A stretch of 20,313 nt of DNA from CADCWK01 sp964244115 (GTDB lineage: Bacteria > Chloroflexota > Chloroflexia > Thermomicrobiales > UBA6265): positions 1-20,313 of the forward strand of contig CAXTHM010000066.1 of NCBI GenBank assembly GCA_964244115.1, read 5' to 3'. The position numbers were made by a program, and so were the translations under genes. The notes beneath the pieces are model-generated. The model saw only the letters and a program-made list of their open reading frames with translations, was not told where the DNA came from and did no database searches. Below are positions 15,628 to 20,313 of the stretch, one piece after another (the stretch's first letter is position 1; every line of letters begins with the position of its first letter).

Positions 15628-15676
15628 CTAACGAATCCCTAATCTCCGCGGATCGCCCTCTAACGCCGGCCTAACG
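15628..15676. promoter_or_regulatory. Direct-repeat operator, probable KdpE/OmpR-family binding site
   Basis: Four CTAA(C/T) half-sites occur on one strand: CTAACG at 15628, CTAATC at 15639, CTAACG at 15660 and CTAACG at 15671. The starts are spaced 11, 21 and 11 bases apart. Two tandem half-sites at 11-base spacing are the normal binding site of an OmpR/PhoB-type regulator dimer, and the two pairs are offset by about two helical turns. The site lies 75-123 bases upstream of the receiver gene that opens the kdp unit and just after the kdpE-like gene. It is the best candidate target of that regulator. Confidence 0.6.
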
Positions 15677-15750
15677 CGCGTTGTCCCATCATCTTCCGGA
15701 TCACCCGGTGGGTCGCCCCGTGGTCGTTCGGGTATGGGCAGGGGGGATCG

Positions 15751-16164
15751 ATGGTGGACGGGATCGGAGGAATGGGCGGGGCGCGGTTGCTCGTCGTCGA
15801 CGACGAGGAGCGGCTGCGCCAGACGTTCGCCCGGGCCCTGACCGGCCGGGGCTACGACGTCAGGCAGGCGGCCAGCCACGCCGACGCGATGCGCATCCTC
15901 GGCGCCGAATCCTTCGACCTCCTCCTGCTCGACATCAATCTGCCGGATGCGACCGGCTGGGACGTGCTGCGCGATCTCCGCGCCGCCGGACGCTCGTTGC
16001 CCACCATCGTCTTCTCGGCCGTGCCGCCGAAGACGACGCGGGTCCGCGAGTTCGGTCCGGTCGGCGTGCTGCACAAGCCCTTCCCGATGGACGCCCTCTT
16101 CCGGCTCGTCGAGCGGACCGTCGGGGCGCGTTCCCCCGGCGATCCGGTCGCCGACGCCCCGTAA
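15751..16164 (+). CDS. Stand-alone receiver-domain protein
   Basis: The 137-residue product is a single response-regulator receiver domain without an output domain. It has the acidic pair Asp17/Asp18 (LLVVDDEERLRQ), the phosphoacceptor Asp61 (LLLLDINLPDATGWDVL), Ser89 and Lys109 (VLHKPFPMDAL). All the chemistry needed for phosphorylation is therefore present. The protein ends in a short polar tail. ATG 15751 follows a GGGGGGA run; an internal ATG at 15772 sits too close to its GGAGG. It lies between the kdpE-like gene and the kdp pump genes, on the pump side of the operator. It may be a phosphate sink or a protein-interaction regulator for the neighbouring kinase. It is too different from the kdpE receiver to look like a recent duplicate. 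Confidence 0.88.
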   Translation: MVDGIGGMGGARLLVVDDEERLRQTFARALTGRGYDVRQAASHADAMRILGAESFDLLLLDINLPDATGWDVLRDLRAAGRSLPTIVFSAVPPKTTRVREFGPVGVLHKPFPMDALFRLVERTVGARSPGDPVADAP

Positions 16165-16244
16165 CGCGGCCCGACCACCTGGTTGCCCGTCACCGTCCCG
16201 TCACCGTCCGGCCGGTTCGCCCGTCACCACCCGAGGGGGTAGGG

Positions 16245-16328
16245 ATGCAAGACGTCTTCATGATTCTGATTGCCGTTGGTTTCTTCGCCGCCTGCCTGGC
16301 CTTCATCGCCGGCATCGAGCGGCTCTGA
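16245..16328 (+). CDS. 27-residue membrane miniprotein in the kdp operon
   Basis: The product is 27 residues: a short polar start (MQDV), one hydrophobic helix (FMILIAVGFFAACLAFIAGI) and an ERL end. A strong GAGGGGG site (16233-16239) lies five bases before the ATG, so it is very likely translated. It is followed 31 bases later by kdpF. It lacks the PERF ending of KdpF and is not simply a second kdpF. From memory, similar short proteins occur beside kdpF in other high-GC bacteria, but I cannot check this. A role in KdpFABC assembly or stability is only a guess from position and size. Confidence 0.72.
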   Translation: MQDVFMILIAVGFFAACLAFIAGIERL

Positions 16329-16359
16329 CGGCCGTCGGCCCGTCGCAGGAGATCGTGCC

Positions 16360-16449
16360 GTGAACGCATTCGACGTCATCGTCCTCATCATCGCCGCCGG
16401 CCTACTCGTCTTCCTCGCCGTCGCGCTCCTGCGCCCGGAGCGCTTCTAG
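16360..16449 (+). CDS. kdpF: K+-transporting ATPase subunit F
   Basis: KdpF is a single-helix peptide that stabilises the KdpFABC potassium pump. The product is 29 residues, the normal size, with one helix (VIVLIIAAGLLVFLAVALL) and the characteristic C-terminal RPERF. The start is GTG 16360, with AGGAGA at 16347-16352 seven bases upstream. It is in its standard place, 66 bases before kdpA. Confidence 0.9.
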   Translation: MNAFDVIVLIIAAGLLVFLAVALLRPERF

Positions 16450-16515
16450 TCCCATGGATCGTCGCGCCGTCCCACCCAGGCAACCACCTGTTGTCCCGTT
16501 GAAAGGCCCTCTCCG

Positions 16516-18252
16516 ATGACGTTTGCGGCGTTGATCGTCGTGTACTTCGGCATCCTGCTGTTGCTGACCAAGCCGGTCGGCGCGTACATGGCTCGCCTGT
16601 TCACCGGCGAGCGCGTCTTCCTCACGCCGGTGCTCGCCCCGGTCGAACGGGTCGTCTACCGCCTGACCGCCGTCGACGCCAAACGCGAGCAGAACTGGCA
16701 GGGCTACACGGTCGCCCTGCTCCTGTTCAGCCTGTTCGGCGTCGTGCTGACCTATCTGATCCAGCGGGCCCAGGGTGGCCTGCCGCTCAACCCGGCCGAT
16801 CTGCCCGCAATCGGGGCCGAGTCCTCCTTCAATACGTCGGTCTCGTTCATCTCCAACACCAACTGGCAGGGGTACTACCCCGAGATCACGATGAGCTACT
16901 TCACCCAGATGGTGGGGCTGGCCGTCCACAACTTCCTCTCATCCGCGACCGGGATCGCGGTCGCGGTCGCGCTGATCCGGGGCTTCGCCCGGCGCTCCTC
17001 CAAGGAGATCGGCAACTTCTGGGTCGACATGACCCGGGCGACGCTCTACATCCTGCTGCCGCTCTCGATCGTCTTCGCCTTCGTCTTCGTCGCGGCCGGT
17101 GTCCCCCAGACCTTCGGTGGCTACCGGGAGATCGTGACGGTCGCCGGCGACACCCTCCGGGTCCCGCTCGGCCCGGTCGCGTCGCAGGAAGCGATCAAGA
17201 TGCTCGGCACCAACGGTGGCGGCTTCTTCAACGCCAACTCGGCCCACCCGTTCGAGAACCCGAACGGCTTCACCAACCTGCTCCAGATGCTGCTGATCTT
17301 CGTCATCCCGGCCGGTCTGACCTACACCTTCGGCCGGATGGTCGGCAACACCAAGCAGGGCTGGGCCATCTTCACCGCCATGAGCCTGATCTTCTTCATC
17401 GGCGTCGCCGCCACGACCGTGGCCGAGCAGTCCGGCAACCCGAACCTGACGACGGCCGGCGCCTCGCAGGCGACCGAGATCGCCGGAGCCGAGGCGCCGG
17501 GCGGCAACATGGAGAGCAAGGAGCTGCGGTTCGGGATCAAGGACACGGCCCTGTTCGCGGTCATCACGACGGCGGCCTCCTGCGGCGCCGTCAACGGGAT
17601 GCATGACTCGTTCACCGCGCTGGGCGGCATGATCCCGCTGGCCAACATCGCCCTCGGCGAGATCGTCTTCGGAGGCGTGGGGTCCGGCCTCTACGGGATG
17701 CTCATCTACGCGGTGATCACGGTCTTCATCGCCGGTCTGATGGTCGGGCGGACGCCCGAGTACCTGGGCAAGAAGATCGAACCGTTCGACGTCAAGATGT
17801 CGATGCTGGCCCTCCTCGTCATCCCGCTGTTCATCCTCGGGTTCACGGCGATCGCGATCTCCTCCAGCGACGTGCTGACCAGCCGGTGGAACCCGGGCGC
17901 TCACGGCTTCACCGAGTTCCTCTACGCCTTCACCTCGGCGGCGGGCAACAACGGGTCGGCCTTCGCCGGCATCAGCGCCAACGTGCCGTTCTTCAACATC
18001 GCGCTCGGCATCACGATGCTGGCCGGTCGCTTCCTGATCATCGTGCCGGCGCTCGCGCTGGCCGGGAACCTGGCCCGCAAGGGCCGGACGCAGGAGACGG
18101 CCGGGACCTTCCCCACCACCGGCGGCCTCTGGGTCGGCCTGCTGATCGGCGTGATCCTGATCGTCGGCGCCCTGACCTACTTCCCGTCCTACGCGCTCGG
18201 TCCGATCATCGAGCACTTCCAGACGCGGGACGGCAATCTCTTCGGCCTCTAA
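16516..18252 (+). CDS. kdpA: K+-transporting ATPase subunit A
   Basis: KdpA is the channel-like subunit that selects and binds K+ in the high-affinity KdpFABC pump of the cytoplasmic membrane. The 578-residue product has the four pore-loop regions of the family: SNTNWQGYYPE (112-122), GTNGGGFFNANSAHPFENP (233-251), CGAVNGMHDSFTALGG (356-371) and AAGNNGSAFAG (475-485). It begins with a standard TM1 (ALIVVYFGILLLLTKPVGAYMARL) and is full length. ATG 16516 is preceded by AAAGG (16502-16506). A perfect 28-bp palindrome lies between its stop and kdpB. Expression is expected under K+ limitation through the two-component pair upstream. Confidence 0.98.
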   Translation: MTFAALIVVYFGILLLLTKPVGAYMARLFTGERVFLTPVLAPVERVVYRLTAVDAKREQNWQGYTVALLLFSLFGVVLTYLIQRAQGGLPLNPADLPAIGAESSFNTSVSFISNTNWQGYYPEITMSYFTQMVGLAVHNFLSSATGIAVAVALIRGFARRSSKEIGNFWVDMTRATLYILLPLSIVFAFVFVAAGVPQTFGGYREIVTVAGDTLRVPLGPVASQEAIKMLGTNGGGFFNANSAHPFENPNGFTNLLQMLLIFVIPAGLTYTFGRMVGNTKQGWAIFTAMSLIFFIGVAATTVAEQSGNPNLTTAGASQATEIAGAEAPGGNMESKELRFGIKDTALFAVITTAASCGAVNGMHDSFTALGGMIPLANIALGEIVFGGVGSGLYGMLIYAVITVFIAGLMVGRTPEYLGKKIEPFDVKMSMLALLVIPLFILGFTAIAISSSDVLTSRWNPGAHGFTEFLYAFTSAAGNNGSAFAGISANVPFFNIALGITMLAGRFLIIVPALALAGNLARKGRTQETAGTFPTTGGLWVGLLIGVILIVGALTYFPSYALGPIIEHFQTRDGNLFGL

Positions 18253-18267
18253 CTCCCCCTCCCCCGG

Positions 18268-18295
18268 CCCCTCCCCATCCGCGGATGGGGAGGGG
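18268..18295. repeat. Perfect 28-bp palindrome between kdpA and kdpB
   Basis: CCCCTCCCCATCCG is followed directly by its exact reverse complement, giving 14-base arms with no spacer, 15 bases after the kdpA stop. As RNA it would form a very stable GC-rich hairpin. It has no T-run, and kdpB begins 14 bases later, so it is not a simple terminator. It could be a REP-like dispersed element or a stabilising or attenuating structure that sets the kdpA:kdpB ratio. A C-rich tract leads into it. Confidence 0.8.
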
Positions 18296-18309
18296 AGACC
18301 AGGTGTCCA

Positions 18310-20313
18310 ATGAGGATTCACACCACGATGGAAACCGCGCTCTCGACACGAACCACTGCCCCGGAGCGGGAAGCCCCCGTGACTCCGGCGACCGGCAGCC
18401 AGCCCCGGGTCGGCTCCGGCGGCAATGCTCCCCGGCGCAACCTGTTCGACCCGAACATCGTCCGCCCGGCCCTGCTGGAGGCGCTGAAGAAGCTCGACCC
18501 GCGGACGCTCTGGCACAACCCGGTCATGCTGATCGTCGAGATCGGCGCCCTCCTGACCACGGTCATCCTGATCGGTGACCTGACCGGGATCAGCGACACC
18601 GGCGACCCGGCCGGCTTCATCGCCTGGATCAGCGCCTGGCTGTGGTTCACCGTCCTGTTCGCCAACTTCGCCGAGGCGATGGCCGAGGGCCGCGGCAAGG
18701 CCCAGGCCGAGTCGCTCCGCCGGACCCGGACCGAGACGCTGGCCAAGGTCCTCGTCGGACCGACCGCCGACCGCCGGACCGAGACCCGCGCCTCCGCCGA
18801 CCTCCGGCCCGGCGACCTCGTTCTGGTCGAGGTCAACGACATCATCCCGAGCGACGGCGAGATCGTCGAAGGGGTCGCCTACGTCTCCGAGGCGGCGATC
18901 ACCGGCGAGTCGGCTCCGGTCCTGAAGGAGCCGGGCACCGACACCTCGTCGTCCGTCACCGGCGGTACCCAGGTGATCTCCGACCATCTGATCGTCCGGA
19001 TCACGGCCGAGCCCGGCAAGACGTTTCTCGACCGGATGATCGCCCTCGTCGAGGGCGCTTCCCGGCAGAAGACGCCGAATGAGATCGCCCTCAACATCCT
19101 GCTGGCCGGCCTGACGATCATCTTCCTGATCGTGACCGTCACGCTGGCGCCGATCTCGGCCTACGCCGGCGACCAGGCGTCGACCGTCGTGCTGATCGCG
19201 CTGCTCGTCACCCTGATCCCGACCACGATCGGCGGCCTGCTCTCGGCGATCGGCATCGCCGGCATGGACCGCCTCGTCCAGCGCAACGTGCTGGCGATGA
19301 GTGGCCGCGCGGTCGAGGCCGCCGGCGACATCGACGTGCTGCTGCTCGACAAGACCGGCACGATCACCTACGGCAACCGGATGGCGGCCGAGTTCATCCC
19401 GACCAGCGGCGTCAGCGCCGCCGAGCTGACCGGCGCCGCCCTGCGGTCCAGCCTGGCCGACGAGACCCCCGAGGGCAAGAGCATCGTCTCCCTGGCCCGG
19501 GAGCTCGGGTTCCAGCCCGACCCGGCCGCCCTGACCGGCGGCGAGCCGATCCCGTTCACCGCCGAGACCCGGATGAGCGGCCTGAAGAAGGACGGGCACA
19601 CCACCATGAAGGGTGCGCTCGACGCGGTGGTCCGGCAGTTCGGTGAGGTCCCGGCCGATCTCCGCGAGGCGGCCAACCGGGTCTCCGCCGCCGGTGGGAC
19701 GCCGCTGGTCGTGCTCGAGGACAGCCGTCCGCTCGGCGTGATCTACCTCAAGGACACGGTCAAGCCCGGCATGGCCGCCCGCTTCGCCGAGCTCCGCGAG
19801 ATGGGCATCCGGACGATCATGGTGACGGGCGACAACTCGCTCACCGCCCAGACCATCGCCCGGGAGGCCGGAGTGGACGACTTCCACGCCGAGGCCCGCC
19901 CGGAGGACAAGATCCAGATCATCCGCGAGCAGCAGGAGGCCGGTCGCCTCGTCGCGATGACCGGTGACGGCACCAACGACGCCCCGGCGCTGGCCCAGGC
20001 CGATGTCGGCGTGGCGATGAACACCGGCACGGTGGCGGCCCGCGAGGCCGGCAACATGGTCGATCTCGACAGCGACCCCACCAAGCTCATCGAGATCGTC
20101 GGCATCGGCAAGCAGCTGCTGATGACCCGCGGCGCGCTGACGACCTTCTCGATCGCCAACGACGTGGCCAAGTACTTCGCCATCATCCCGGCGATGTTCC
20201 TGACCTTCTACCCGCAGCTCGGCGCCTTGAACGTCATGCGGCTCGCCTCGCCCCAGAGCGCGATCCTCTCGGCGATCATCTTCAACGCCCTGATCATCGT
20301 GGCGCTGATCCCG
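18310..20313 (+). CDS. kdpB: K+-transporting P-type ATPase subunit B (3' end cut by window)
   Basis: KdpB is the P-type ATPase subunit that powers K+ uptake in KdpFABC. The 668 residues in the window include the actuator motif TGES (198-201), LIPTTIGGL in the transport helix region, the phosphorylated Asp347 in DKTGT, VTGDN, and the hinge motif GDGTNDAPAL (552-561). Ser201 corresponds to the serine reported to be phosphorylated for inhibition in E. coli KdpB. The frame is open to the last base. Roughly the final membrane helices (about 30-50 residues) lie beyond the window. The start is uncertain: ATG 18310 has AGGTG four bases before it, while ATG 18328 has GAGGA about 11 bases before it. 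Either gives an Ala/Pro/Thr-rich leader of 30-40 residues before RRNLFDPNIVRPAL. Confidence 0.97.
   Translation, partial: MRIHTTMETALSTRTTAPEREAPVTPATGSQPRVGSGGNAPRRNLFDPNIVRPALLEALKKLDPRTLWHNPVMLIVEIGALLTTVILIGDLTGISDTGDPAGFIAWISAWLWFTVLFANFAEAMAEGRGKAQAESLRRTRTETLAKVLVGPTADRRTETRASADLRPGDLVLVEVNDIIPSDGEIVEGVAYVSEAAITGESAPVLKEPGTDTSSSVTGGTQVISDHLIVRITAEPGKTFLDRMIALVEGASRQKTPNEIALNILLAGLTIIFLIVTVTLAPISAYAGDQASTVVLIALLVTLIPTTIGGLLSAIGIAGMDRLVQRNVLAMSGRAVEAAGDIDVLLLDKTGTITYGNRMAAEFIPTSGVSAAELTGAALRSSLADETPEGKSIVSLARELGFQPDPAALTGGEPIPFTAETRMSGLKKDGHTTMKGALDAVVRQFGEVPADLREAANRVSAAGGTPLVVLEDSRPLGVIYLKDTVKPGMAARFAELREMGIRTIMVTGDNSLTAQTIAREAGVDDFHAEARPEDKIQIIREQQEAGRLVAMTGDGTNDAPALAQADVGVAMNTGTVAAREAGNMVDLDSDPTKLIEIVGIGKQLLMTRGALTTFSIANDVAKYFAIIPAMFLTFYPQLGALNVMRLASPQSAILSAIIFNALIIVALIP

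Noticed and set aside
16454..16519. A 21-codon reading frame whose TGA overlaps the kdpA start (ATGA)
   Set aside because: It has no ribosome binding site and a Pro/Arg-rich sequence with no leader-peptide features. kdpA has its own AAAGG site. The overlap is probably chance.
16939..19887. A 982-codon minus-strand frame opposite kdpA and kdpB
   Set aside because: Same reason: an antisense shadow of two strongly conserved genes, with no domain in its translation.

Overview
The window is high-GC bacterial DNA with tightly packed genes, AGGAGG-type ribosome binding sites and ATGA overlaps. The gene content and protein style point to a Chloroflexota organism, possibly Thermomicrobia (Sphaerobacter/Nitrolancea-like). 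That placement is an inference from general protein character; no rRNA or other marker gene is present to fix it.

Layout: (1) 1-397, non-coding leader with a weak promoter candidate and a CRP-like palindrome. (2) 398-8289, the membrane arm of respiratory complex I on the + strand, in the order nuoH-J-K-L-M-N. nuoI is missing from its usual place between H and J, and no hydrophilic-arm gene is seen. A hairpin and a possible internal promoter lie between nuoK and nuoL. (3) 8290-8737, a 448-bp gap filled by a large nested inverted repeat, 8333-8671. (4) 8738-11310, small accessory genes: a NUDIX hydrolase (+), then a GNAT acetyltransferase and a MarR regulator (both -), then a divergent YceI-family gene (+). 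(5) 11405-15467, a translationally coupled + strand run: an exported M1-type metallopeptidase, a KdpD-like sensor kinase that lacks the usual KdpD N-terminal cytoplasmic domain, and a KdpE-like response regulator, closed by a short hairpin terminator. (6) 15468-20313, an intergenic region with a dispersed repeat copy and a four-half-site direct-repeat operator, then a stand-alone receiver protein, a 27-residue membrane miniprotein, kdpF, kdpA, and kdpB, which runs off the window end (kdpC presumably follows).

How the genes work together: NuoHJKLMN form the proton-pumping and quinone-binding membrane part of NADH:quinone oxidoreductase. The kinase/regulator pair most likely controls the high-affinity K+ pump KdpFABC through the CTAAC(G) direct repeats upstream of it. 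The extra receiver protein and miniprotein sit inside the same unit and may adjust signalling or pump assembly. The MarR-GNAT and YceI genes look like a small divergent stress or detoxification locus.

The observations most worth following up are the nested inverted repeat and its related copy at 15525-15562, the four-half-site operator, the unusual kdp composition (short KdpD, extra receiver, miniprotein, coupled peptidase), and the enlarged hydrophilic loops or tails in NuoJ, NuoL and NuoM. I do not see a clearly new defence or mobile system.
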